From: Antedon bifida
Taxonomy: Eukaryota > Echinodermata > Crinoidea > Comatulida > Antedonidae
NCBI GenBank assembly: GCA_963402885.1
Contig: OY727093.1
Span: 9,373,501 to 9,437,500, forward strand
Direction: 5' to 3'
Length of the DNA: 64,000 bases
Part shown: in pieces, positions 12,001-22,469 of the stretch
Layout: each line of letters begins with the position of its first letter
Numbering within the stretch: position 1 is the stretch's first letter
Notes under the pieces: generated by a model
What the model was told of the DNA's origin: nothing
Databases searched by the model: none
What the model saw: the letters and a program-made list of their open reading frames with translations, nothing else
Program-made: the position numbers and the translations under genes

Positions 12001-14027
12001 CATAAAGTTTGATAGTGTAGACTTACTAGCAGTTTATCTGTTCGGCCCATGCATATTGCTTGCTGAAGATTGCACATTAATTTTGCCAAATGATAAAAAT
12101 ATGTTGTTCCACAGTTTTCAGTTGTTGAGTGAATATACTTAGTTCGCTACCAGTTTAAAAAAAATTAATTACAGTTGTTTGGTGATTTAGTCTCCTACTT
12201 CTAAATAGATATGATGTTACAAACATGTTGAAATATGTATTTTCAACACACAATGGTTTTAGGATTGCCTCACTGTATTAATGTGTTAGTCCTAAGAACT
12301 AAATTCACCACACAAAAATGGGTAGTAATGTTGCACCATTACCAATATACTATTACAAATTTGGAGAAATCTAATGCCAGTCTGTCTGAATAATGGACAG
12401 GACATACATCATAAATCTTACTAGAGCATACTGTATTCTATTAACAAAAACCATAGTTTAGCATAATGAGCGAATAAACTAAAATGACCAATAAACTATG
12501 TTCATATTATACTTTGCCAATAGCCAAGACTCAAATAAGCGCCAAAATTCAGCTGTATGTTACCATTATTATTATATTAGGATATATCCTATTTTGATGC
12601 ACAGCACTATCTATCTGTTATGTCTGCATAACAGTATAGAAGTTGCGCTTAAATTTATTTCAAAGACTTAATTAAACCCAGATTTTTGTCAACATACCCT
12701 TAATTTTATAGTAGCCTACTTCCAAGAAGTTTTTGGTAAAACAGTATATGCAGATATATTGTCAAATGCTGGCTGCCTCTAAAATTGTTATACCACTATA
12801 TTTATTTCGGGGTTTTTTCATTCATTCTATTGGCCTAAACTGTTTGAGTTTAGCTAATGTACAATGTGTATGTGGATCATACAATCATTTACATTATAAA
12901 CATAAACTACTGTACTACTAAGGAACCCAACATTTGAAAAAAAACTGGGAGAATGGGATGCTGTCTTTCTTTTTGGAAGTGTTTGTGTAGGTCAATCTCA
13001 TACATTGTAACATAACATTCTCACATTAAAACCATTTTTTACAGGCAACCATTACCCAGAATGCTGTTGGAGAAATAAAATCAGACCAATAAATAAAACA
13101 CTGAACCTAACCTTTAAAGCTAGCACTCTTCTAAATAATCTCTCTCCTTCAGGCCTAACACATTTGAAAAACCACGACCTTACAAAGTTCCCTCTCAGTA
13201 TAGAGAAAATCTGCCATCATTATTTGTATACTACTTAAACCTCCTAAACCTGGATTTGCAGCTCAAAAAATAAATTTGAAATTGTCTTCTAACCATCTTC
13301 TAACCATCTTCTCATATCACAAATCTCAAATAAGTAAGGCTTTTAGATACGATGAACATGTAACCAAAATCTCATCTCAAATTTCAAAATATAAAAATTG
13401 TATTGTTTCAAAGAAACCATCGACCTAATTCCATAATCATGAAAATCATTACAGCAACAAGTTTGAGCAGGAGCAGGACAATTTCTTTGGATAGAAAATG
13501 CGCCTACATTGATGTATTAATGTTGTTAAGAACAGCCAAATCAATCACTCAATGCTTTAAATTTCAGTACCACAATATCCATGTATGATCACTTTTACAA
13601 TTGCTAAAATATACAGATTGGATAGAAGTTTGTTAATAAACAACAATTTATATCTTATAGACTGACACAGCAGTTGTACAAATTAAATGGTCTTCATTCT
13701 TCCTTCTTTCCATCCAGCAACAGACTTACCTTTGATTGAATGAAGGTGATACTACATACTGTAAAAATTGTTTAATGAAAATTCTATGGGAAAAATTAAC
13801 ATTAACAAGAAGAGTCAAAACTGTTTTCAATAATGTGCCACGGTTCTAAGCTAACTTGACAGATACAAGTAGGTTTAGACAGGGCAAAATACCTGAAATG
13901 CAAGTGCTCCCATCCTTTTTCACCATAGAATTTCCAGCATTTTTTGTTGTTAATTCTAGCCTAAACCTTATTACAGTATATTGATTACTTACTCTGTGGG
14001 AAATGCTGGATCATACTCCTCGGTCAT
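1..14027 (-). CDS. SETD2: SETD2-type histone H3 lysine-36 methyltransferase (C-terminus beyond window)
   Basis: Exons read on the minus strand are 13993-14027, 1639-6404, 883-1011, 636-687, 384-460 and 1-102 (continuing past the window edge). Exon 1 encodes MTEEYDPAFPT, resembling the SETD2 N-terminus. The 4.8-kb exon encodes a disordered region with at least eight poly-proline blocks, Lys-rich stretches and degenerate EPVKT repeats, ending in ENIYLTER, a motif found just before the AWS domain in SETD2. The next exons give an AWS domain (MLCECT, ACDEDCLNRLLMIEC, SSRCPCGDYC) and the start of SET (MEYCGEVL). The family trimethylates H3K36 co-transcriptionally in the nucleus. The rest of SET, the post-SET, WW and SRI domains must lie outside the window. 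Exon 1 ends in phase 2 but the large exon starts in phase 0, so at least one small exon between 6405 and 13992 is missing from this model. The last four internal junctions keep frame. Identification is very secure; the 5' structure is incomplete. Confidence 0.93.
192..321 (-). other. Possible alternative terminal exon inside a SETD2 SET-domain intron
   Basis: Between the exon at 384-460 (ending in phase 2) and the SET exon at 1-102, a 130-nt stretch begins after an AG acceptor at 322-323. It joins in frame and stays open for 43 codons (including AEFVPVDSNWTPMPGQQVYY) to a TAA at 192-194. No donor is apparent. If spliced in, it would end the protein just after AWS and remove the SET domain. 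I do not recognise the peptide. It could be chance open sequence, since the ordinary splice 384 to 102 also keeps frame. Confidence 0.3.
1058..1252. repeat. Tandem duplication of about 95 bp in a SETD2 intron
   Basis: Two adjacent diverged copies share TATGAATATATGTTAGCATA and TTCACATGGGAGATAAACA and end in AGTAAGGTTT. They lie in the intron between the large SETD2 exon and the AWS exon. No coding potential is seen. Confidence 0.7.
1436..1493. mobile_element. Palindromic TA MITE, internally deleted copy
   Basis: A 58-bp copy that keeps both termini (CTCTGTCTACACTATCAAA and TTTGATCGTGTAAACAGAG) but has lost the centre found in full-length copies elsewhere in the window, for example 48661-48820. 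It is intronic in SETD2. Confidence 0.7.
7370..7446. repeat. Perfect 33-bp inverted repeat (hairpin)
   Basis: Arms 7370-7402 and 7414-7446 are perfect reverse complements, separated by 11 nt that can themselves pair AAGG with CCTT. A transcript would form an almost continuous stem. The perfect arms suggest a recent foldback origin. Perfect pairing is unusual for a microRNA precursor, so a foldback or MITE remnant is the more likely reading. Confidence 0.85.
9588..9683 (+). ncRNA. Type I hammerhead ribozyme motif, Penelope-like element type
   Basis: The plus strand has every hammerhead core element in order. Stem I is 12 perfect pairs (9588-9599 with 9672-9683). The core CTGATGA is at 9608-9614. 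Stem II GATC/GATT (9616-9619 with 9627-9630) closes the loop GAATAAA. GAAAC follows at 9631-9635, and the cleavage triplet GTC is at 9668-9670. Stem III would be very short (AC with GT) around a long loop. Hammerheads with a GAATAAA stem II loop and minimal stem III are known from the pseudo-LTRs of Penelope-like retroelements. No reverse transcriptase or GIY-YIG frame is visible nearby, so this is probably a solo remnant. It is antisense to SETD2, within its first intron. Activity is untested. Confidence 0.72.
10506..10671. mobile_element. Palindromic TA MITE, full-length copy
   Basis: A 166-bp element with terminal inverted repeats like CTCTGTCTACACTATCAAAC, bounded by TA, with an internal palindromic centre (CCATATTTGGGCA motifs repeated). 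Family details are given under the copy at 48661-48820. Intronic in SETD2. Confidence 0.85.
11865..12024. mobile_element. Palindromic TA MITE, opposite orientation
   Basis: A full-length copy of the same family inserted in the other orientation: the ATATGGTAGTGATATG motif reads on the plus strand. Its right end is worn (GTGTAGACTTAC). Intronic in SETD2. Confidence 0.82.
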
Positions 14028-15654
14028 TTTGGTATTTTGTTGATATTTCTGATCTTGTTTGAAGATGTAGGCCTACAGACAATACGTCGTAGTAGGCTGT
14101 GATTCCAGACCTAGGCGTAAGCCTGGAAACACAACCTTCTCATCGGATGTGTGTAATTGTTGAACAGTCCGCTTTTCAACCGCAGCCTACAGAGAGTAGC
14201 AATCTAGGCCCTAGCCTGTCGTCGACGTCTCAGCCCGTCGTCAACCAAAAGCCTGACAAATGAACTTGAAATTTAAAAGGACACAGCCTAACAAAAACAA
14301 AAATTTAAACGTGAAGCTACTACTAGTAAATGATAATAATACTTGCTATATAGATCTTGAGACACCTAGGCAAAGCAAAATTGAGCTGAATTTTATAGTA
14401 AGATCATTAATTTCATATTATCTTGTAAATTACCTTTCTCGTCGAATAGCTCAAAACAGCCACGCTAACTACTTTGCGCTGCTGCTGCTACGTTCGGCGG
14501 TGGCTCATTCATCATCACAAACTCCATCGGTGTAAAAATATGACCTCCTCAGCCTCGCTTTCAAAACCCCGGGAGCTTGGTTTGTGTACCACGTGGTGCA
14601 ACAACAGAGGGTGCTATTGGTGTTTTTCTTCATATCACATGAGGTTTTTCTGAGTTTATGATTGACAATCTAATTGATTTCTTTTGGTTTAATTAAAAAT
14701 GTTGTTTCATTGTCGTCCTACAGCGTCATAACATTTCTACATTACATCATCCACGTCACTCATTACCGTCATCATTTTTATTGTCTGCCAAACAAAATAA
14801 ATTGACAATTCACATGATTTATATAAAATATTTGGTCTATTATTAACGCCAAACGTGGTATGTACAGTTGTACAAAATTCTCTTTAAAAAACATAATACA
14901 GTAGCTTAATTAAATCATAGAACAAAGCAAAGTTTGCTCTATGACTACTAAAACATGCATATATTATTTTCACAATTATGTTTCTTCTTTTAAATTATCA
15001 AAATTTACATTATTGTATAAATATCTCTATTTACAAATGCACAAAATATTATTTCTAAAAAAACATTTCTAAAATATAAAAACTAATTTTGTTAGTTGAA
15101 TGTGCTATATACATATTAAATTCAACAATGTGTAGGTATATATGTTACCTACGTCATTATATGTCACATGATCTGAATGAACTTGTGGAATGCATGTCAT
15201 AAATACAGACAACCGAATATGTTGCTACGAAATTATTTAATTTAAATCATTGTAAAGCTCTGTCTACACTATCAAACTTTATGTGACAAAAAATATGGTT
15301 TGCCCATGGACATGGTGACATCATATTACTACAGTACCATATTTGGACACATTAAACCTTTGTTGTCAAAGTAGTTTGATAGTGTAGAAAGAGCTTTAGA
15401 AACAGTTTTTGTGTGTCCTACCACAGAATGATTGAAAACGTAGACTTGCCACAAGTCTCTAGTTGTTTTTATATAGCGCCACCAGCAGGCGTTATGACAC
15501 ACTACGTATGCTAAAATGGCTCATTTTACAAAAAATAAATCGCTGTCTATAATCTAGACTATTAAACAAGTTTCAGTATTATTCAATTTAGACCTATTAT
15601 CAGTGGTGTAACGCAGAGACCCCTGGTTTACACACCCTAAGTGGCCCTCCACTT
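14028..15654. other. SETD2 upstream region and PIDD-like 3' region
   Basis: SETD2 starts at 14,027 and the PIDD-like gene ends at 15,655, both on the minus strand. The SETD2-proximal part (about 14,030-14,250) is richer in GC and CpG (CGTCGACGTC, GTCGTCAACC) and in TAGGCCTA words, as expected for a promoter and 5' UTR. The open frame at 14,260-14,535 has no recognisable motif. One MITE lies at 15,252-15,399. I see no further gene. Confidence 0.6.
15252..15399. mobile_element. Palindromic TA MITE
   Basis: A 148-bp copy with termini AAGCTCTGTCTACACTATCA and TTTGATAGTGTAGAAAGAGC. It is flanked by TA and lies 3' of the PIDD-like gene. Confidence 0.85.
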
Positions 15655-18600
15655 TTATTTAGTAGCACAAATTTTCATACAATCATTGGCTAATGATTTC
15701 TGCTTTATATCCATGAGTGCACTATACAGTCCTCCCTTTGTACATGTGTCTGTGTACTCATTCTTCCATTTCAGCATCATCTGTATTGCATGGTCTTCTT
15801 TCGAAGAGTACTCTTTCTCAATGTTTTTTATGTCGTTTTCAATTTGGTCGTCACCACGTACCAAACGGGCAATCTTCTTCCAGTGCGTCTGGGTTAAAGG
15901 AGCGATACGATAAATCTGTCGATGAGTTAACTCTTCTCGACTGTGTCGCAAAATTTGCTCGTTAAACATTGCTGGCATAGGAGTAGTTGACTATAACACA
16001 AAAAAATATATATATAAATAAACAATATCAGAAAACACAATAAAACAAGGGTACTCCAAATAAAACATACCACCAAATGATTTGGATACATTTCCCAATC
16101 CATTCCCTAAAATACTTACTGTAGATGAAGAAGATGGTACATTTGCATAAAATGCTGCCGTGTTTGGAGCGTTTCCTACAGACACCATGCTAGACATTCG
16201 GGCACTTGGTTGGCTACCAACAACCGTCGTATTTCCGGTAATCTGTGACAGGGTCGGTAACGGCGGCGAAGACCGAGAAAAAGATGGAATAGAGCCATAA
16301 AATTGTGGTGAGCGTGGCGGTGTTCTTGGGGGAGTGCCATCTGGTGGACTGATCTGAAGGTTTTCAAGAAGTTCATCGTTGCTCGATTCTTGGTCGTAAC
16401 GCATACGTTTTTTGGCGGTAGCTGCACATGTTGGGTGAGCACGCTTTCTGGAACGTCTGGTTACACCTCTACTAGTACTTGCTGTAGATATGAAAAACAG
16501 ATTTTGTTAAGACGGTGTTTACACAGTTTATAACTACTTGTACTGTTACGAATGTTATCAGTGTAAATGTATATCATTCAACAAAGGCTAATGAATATAT
16601 TGTTTGTTTCCATTAATATTACTATTATGCTCTAAAGGTCAAAATAGAGAAAAATGTGAAAGCACTATTACGGTTTGATGCAGTCTACAGTGGATACTTA
16701 CGTTGATCTTCATCTAACGTACTGGTAGACCTAGCTGGTGAGCTTGCAGCTGAACTAGATTGAGATCGATAAAAGAATGACGGCCACCAGCTGGATGAAG
16801 TTGGTCGATTTTCAGACTCAAGAGAATAGTGTCCTAGCCGCAGCTTCCTTGCAACCTCACTCATTGTTTGAGAAAACAGTTCGTGTGTGCCACCTCGTTG
16901 ACGATATGATGCCACTAATTTCTTAAATGGATTTACTGATTGACTAAACTTGAAGATCTCCTGGTCTGTAAATCCCAATTCATGGCTCAATACCTTCCAG
17001 TTATCTTCGAATATTATTCCGTGCATTTCTGTGGAAAAAAGTATATTTTTGAAACTGAGAGACAACTGTATTGTAAAACAAATACGCATTATTCTTTGAC
17101 TTAAGTTATAGCCACATTGACTAAAGGATGTTAAATTTTTTTGCATAGCCCCAATGAAGCACAACCCTGTGTTGATCCGAGTCTCTGTGGATCAACATTG
17201 AACTGGAACTAGAGGTTAGTAATTAAATTGTGTCTGCCGGTTAGTTTTCTTTGAAATGATTTAGCTCTAACTTACCAGCTAATTCAACTAGAGGCTGCAT
17301 TGACCAGGGGTCTTGGCTCGACTGGTCTGGCTCGTCTGAACTCTGAAACACCAATTGAGTCAATAGATTATTTATAAAACCGAGCTTTATGGAAATAATA
17401 TAGTTTAATGTCAGTGTCAAACAATTCCACTGAAAAACATCTAAACCCCAGAGCTATACTCAAGATTATAAGAGGAGGTATAATACTGTAAAAAGCTGAA
17501 TCTATTATACAAATAATGAGTGTTTAGGAGTTGAATTGTAGTAGAATATCTTCATGAGTTAAGTAGACGTGCCTAACCATGAGGATGGATCGGAATAATG
17601 CATGGTACAGTATGTAATCAACCAATCAAATGGCCAGGATGCACTTAAGTATACATAATATAAACTAACCTTTATCAAATTAAACTGAAACAGTGATATT
17701 TCCGATCCATCTTCTTTCTTTTGAGTGACAAACACTTTGCCAAACACGCCTCTCGTAAGTTTATCACCTTTAAACTTGCAGGCAAACTGCTTTTCAAATT
17801 CATTTCCATGGAAATTCTTTTCAATTTGAATGAGGGAGGCATCTTCTCCAGTCCCGGTGTCTGCCTCAAAATAATCCGATTTTGCCAGTCTCACTTGTAT
17901 GTCTCCACCTGTATTTAAACAAGGATAAAATGTATATAATGATTTCTATATTTTATTTCATTCAGCAAAAGATTACATACAAATAAACAACACAATAAAT
18001 GGAGTGTTGAATGAAATAATACAGTAGAGATACCACTACTGTATCACTAGGAATGTTCAACTCCAGCTTCTAGAACATAACTAAAAAAAGCAGATGACAT
18101 AAACAATATTTTGCACACAAATCAATTATTAAAATGATATACAATAAGTCAAGAATTAATAGAAATAAATATAATAAACAATTAAAGTAATTAATTAAAA
18201 AACAGGTATTTAGTTGTTTGTTTATGTCTCCCCTTTTTTAATGATTAAAACTGAACAATTACATTTTACTCTCTGAGCTTTGTAACAGGGGGTTTCTACT
18301 TCAGAGATTCCCCCTTTCCATTTTTTGTTTTGTAATGATTATTTATGTATGTTTATGTTTTTGTGAATGGAAATAAAGAAACAAACAAAGTTAATGTGTT
18401 AATTATTAGTCATGAGTTTACTTATTTAACAACAACTGTAAAAGTGTTGCAGTCATACTCACATCAGTGTACTTACCCTGTTTTATTGTCACTGGTTTAA
18501 TACTTCCTCCAATTCGTCGAGCATTTCCAAAATCTTGAAGCGTATTTGCCGCATTGTGGCAAACCACAAGAAGCGAAAATTTATCTTCCGAGTCTAGGTC

Positions 18601-20466
18601 CTCGACCGGCATGAATGCTTGGCATTTAAAACTAACATCGCGATTCGACCAAGTCCATGGCAGACCAAGTCTATTTAGGTTTAGCTGTGAGGCCACGCCT
18701 TTGAAGAATCCGCCAAAGCCTGTAAAATGTGGTGTGGCAAAGATTACGTTATAAATGCCATCAATTAATGTGATTTCAAAGTCGACATCTAATTTCCGCC
18801 ATTTCGACGGTTTCGTTTCTAATGTCTCCGTTGACCAGATTGTCAATTCTGCTAGTGATCCTAAAGTCTGACAGATCTCTAGGTAATTTGGCAACGGTAA
18901 CCTAATGGTGACCGGATCTGAAGCGACAGAGTGGAACTTACAACCATGTGGTCCTAAAAAGACAACTGGTGTTGCTAAAGCATCATCCTGATTCAAACCA
19001 ATTCGAAGATTCTGAGGTAGATTAGAAAAGTACATGTTAGCTGAAGCAGTAATGTCTTTCTTAACACATCCTTTTGGAAAGTTTACGTAGAATGATGGTA
19101 TCTCTGGAATTTGAAGACAGCCTCCATCCTCTACTGAAACATACTTTGAGACATGGATAGCAGAGTCTTTAACCAAAACAGTAAATAATGAAAAATGCTC
19201 TGCTTTAATCTCCACATAATCATTAAACACTTTGTAGTTTGTAACTGGCATTTGTAACCAGAAAGGATCCTCATCTTCGTCGGTATCGCTACAAAAACAA
19301 ACAACATTATCTTTGCAAATGCTGCTTACAAAGAGTGGAAGCTTAACTCGGGCTGGTTTATCCGGATAAAAACAAGTCCGATGTGGAGTTAACGATACCA
19401 CATGACTGGCCAGTGAGGTATGCTCATCAACTTCAGGCTGGTAACGCACATCGGATAAAATGCTCATGGAAAATTCTGACTGCATATGATGATTCCGATT
19501 GTGCTCCGGAATAATCACTGCAGCATTGCGATATACAATAAACTTACAGCGATCTTCTAAGCGTCCTTCATAGTACGCGTCATAATCTAAAAAAGGTTCT
19601 TTATAAAGAGGTTGTGAGCAAACGTCACATAAATCAAAATCATGTTCCTCTGAACAACAATTCAATTCCTCACCGGACTCACTACCGTGGTCACCACTAC
19701 AACTGTTGCCGCAATCATTTTCAAGTTTTAAAAAAAGCTCTGAGCTCTGATTCTCTTGACTTGACCCTGAGCAAGAAACATAGTCACTTGTTACGATAGT
19801 GTTAGCATCCAATCCTACAGCATGATGCCCTTTGCTCTGGACAATTGCAGGAACTACCTTACGAAGACTTACATTTTTTAACTCATCGCATAAATTACTC
19901 TCAATTTCATAATCGTTCTTTAGGCATATAGACCTACTTTTAAAACTAATATTAAAATATTTCCACAGTGCAGGCAACCCATTAATGTACACATCACGTG
20001 GAATGTTTTCAAGTGGGTTTCTTGTAACATGGAATAATTTTAAATTTGGAAGTAGTAAGCTCTCTTTTGTTAGAGATTTCAATAAATTGCCTGAAAGATT
20101 AACAATTTCAAGTTTCTTCAGCTCAGTAAAACTTTTTGGAAGCTGACTAATATGGTTTTGGGCTAGGTTGAGTGTGGTTAAGTTTTGGAAATGTTGGATC
20201 CCATCCGATAGCAAAACAAGGCGATTGTTTTGGGCAAACAACTGTTGAAGGTGAACCAATGAATACAAGCAGTCTGGCAACGTTTGAAAAATGTTGTGGC
20301 TGATGTCCAGCGTAGTGATGTGTACTGGACACAGCAGATGCCATGTTGGCAGAGTGTTCAGATGTAGGTTACTCAACTGTAACCTTTTATCTTTGCTCTT
20401 TAAATTTTGTTTTGTCTTCAACTGGATCGCCTGCAACTGCCACAAATCTGGCATGTCATTTAGAGC
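15655..20466 (-). CDS. PIDD1-like LRR/ZU5/UPA protein with tandem death domains
   Basis: Exons on the minus strand are 18477-20466, 17670-17908, 17276-17342, 16702-17028, 16120-16481 and 15655-15990 (stop TAA at 15655-15657). All junctions keep frame, giving about 1,100 residues. The first listed exon is preceded by a pyrimidine-rich AAG acceptor, so an upstream exon with the true start is probably missing. Order: about six leucine-rich repeats; a Cys- and acid-rich linker with CDVCSQPL; ZU5-1 ending in EHFSLFTVL; ZU5-2 ending in PHFTGFGGFF; a UPA domain; a death domain (EDNWKVLSHELGF); an S/P/T-rich linker; and a second death domain (HWKKIARLV, then MMLKWKNEY). LRR-ZU5-ZU5-UPA-DD is the PIDD1 plan: a p53-linked scaffold that self-cleaves at HF/S sites and assembles RAIDD/caspase-2 or RIPK1/NEMO complexes. 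The first HFS (19189-19197) is intact, whereas the second site reads HFT (18721-18729). The extra death domain and S/P-rich linker are not in human PIDD1, so strict orthology is inferred. Confidence 0.87.
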
Positions 20467-22200
20467 CTTAAAAAAAAAAATGTTTATCAATTATAGTCAT
20501 GATATAATAATTAAGTGTATATACATTATAAATTAATTTGTGTATAGTACTGTATTTGCATTATATTTTTATACAGTATTTTAATTTTATGTGATAGTCT
20601 GTGCCATTTGGTTAAATGATGTTGGCCTAATAATACTAATTTGTGCTATAAAGTTTTCCATCATTATTAGAAGACATTAGTAAAATTGTTCATTCATAAT
20701 AATAATATATTTTAAAACAAAGAAAAAATTGATATTTGTTTTTAAAATTCAATTTCATTTATATTCTAATTATATTTGCAAAAATAAAAAAACGTAGAGC
20801 TTCTCTGAATTGTTCATTTATTAATTTGTTGTCTTTTTTTAATCAAAAATAAATATACAATATTTATATACAAAATTTGAAACTTTGGCACAGCTAAAAA
20901 AAGCCTTTCTTGTTGACTGCTAATGTACTGTAGCAGCTGCAATTTTAGGCCTAAGCCATAATAATAATGCCTAGTAGTAGGCAGGCTTACTAAATTATTT
21001 TTTGGTAGAAAAATTATTATTATTAATTAACTTTGGTTTCAATGCATTATATAATAGGCCTACACTTATACTGTATATATAATATATTACCTTGTAAACT
21101 TTGACATATGTCTAGGCCCATTACATTTCTCCAGGCCCGCATACGTCAAATTTCAATGGACCAATGGCAAATTTCACCGCCGTTTTTTCAATTTTAATTT
21201 ACACACGCGATCCAAACAATGGGCCTAACTTATCAACAACACACTGTACATATTAATATAATATATTTAGATTACATAATGCATAGTAATACTTAATAAA
21301 TATATTTATAGACGCAAGAGAATATTACGAAACATAATATTTATGTTTTTACAACTAAAAATTTGAATAACCACAACAAAACCTTGTCTAGACTTGCCTT
21401 TTAGAAAACATACAAACAGCAACGCTTCAGAAAAGACGCCATCTTTAGATAAGTGTATAAACTTGACTCTGATTGGTTGAAACAACAATAACGTAGAAAT
21501 TGGTGAAGGGACTTTCCCTCCCATACAAAATCGACGACGAAACGTGGGGCATTCATTCATTTATTTGAATATATACTTTTAAATCAACGGCACACTTAGT
21601 AAAAAGTTTTATCCTTACAAAAATAATTTTTTTTAAACCATGAAAAGAAAAGGACAAACAATATTTTCAAGATAAATAATAAACGTCTAGCTAATCAATT
21701 GATACGACCACAACTATGTAATGTCCTATTTCCACCACCCACTCCCTTCAATTTATTTAAAAGTACTGTAAAGCTATATAATTGTTTAAATGTTTAATTG
21801 TCAATTAATACTATTAATTAATAAATGATGACGAGAAAAGTCTACATTAGGATGTGTAGGGTCGGATCCGCTAAACAAGGCCAGGTGTGATGATGTTATG
21901 TCAATACTATTTAATTATTTATGTAAAAATAGAAAATAATGTTGTAAATGATAAAAAAACATACTAGGCCTACTTAGTGTGTGATTTTAAAAGTACGTGT
22001 AATTTATATTCGACTTAGTTGGCGATTATTCAGTTTAGCCTAGTAAATAAAAACATGTTATTGCTGGTCAGAATTAGTGCCATGTTGGTATATAAAAACT
22101 TTTCGGTTAGTGCAAAATTTACTAAGTGAGCCCTCATTCTCTCAGGAATGACGCCCGTTAGACTCAGTTTCCAGTCGCTCTGCTTTAGTAAACACGTAGA
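20467..22200. other. Upstream region of the PIDD-like gene
   Basis: An AT-rich stretch with a GGCCTA-rich patch near 20,950-21,140 and an inverted CCAAT box near 21,471-21,480 (GATTGGTTGAAA on plus), consistent with a minus-strand promoter. A minus-strand open frame at 21,306-21,560 could overlap a first exon, but no domain or convincing donor shows this. The missing 5' exon of the PIDD-like gene may lie here. Confidence 0.45.
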
Positions 22201-22266
22201 GCTATATTGTGTAGTCGTTTTTTGATAACTGAGAGCTATCAGTGTGTATCATCCTCGTATATAATT
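22201..22266 (+). repeat. Left terminal inverted repeat of the satellite element
   Basis: 66 bp starting GCTATATTGTGTAGTC and ending CTCGTATATAATT, paired with 34676-34740 in opposite orientation. It holds GTGTAGTC (22209-22216) and TTGATAACTGAG (22222-22233), both present in each 97-bp satellite unit. Weak similarity may extend further out (TAGTA... on both sides). Confidence 0.8.
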
Positions 22267-22469
22267 GTTTCTTAGTTGTAATAAAGATCACATTATTATA
22301 AAATCTAGCATATTATTATAATATATAAATGTATAGGTACCAAAACTAATATTTTTATTTTTAAAAAAATTTGATAAGTATTTTAATAACACTGAAACAA
22401 CATTCTTAATATAACAAATGATATGTAGTACTACTAAATCAATGTCTAATTGCATAGGACTATGTGTAC

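Larger units (their letters stand above)
6405..13992. other. Large 5' intron region of SETD2
   Basis: This 7.6-kb AT-rich stretch separates the SETD2 start codon exon from the large exon. It holds a 33-bp-arm hairpin, a hammerhead-ribozyme motif and two MITEs, listed separately. By phase arithmetic it must contain at least one more small coding exon, which I could not locate. The short open frames at 8257-8442, 9685-9963, 10844-11026, 12733-12921 and 13403-13588 look like chance: no motifs are visible in them. Confidence 0.6.

Noticed and set aside
14260-14535. 91-codon open frame upstream of SETD2
   Set aside because: No domain, signal peptide or codon pattern supports it, and it lies in the presumed promoter and 5' UTR zone.
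21306-21560. 84-codon frame as first exon of the PIDD-like gene
   Set aside because: No convincing GT donor in the right phase and no LRR-cap similarity; kept only as a possibility in the upstream-region entry.
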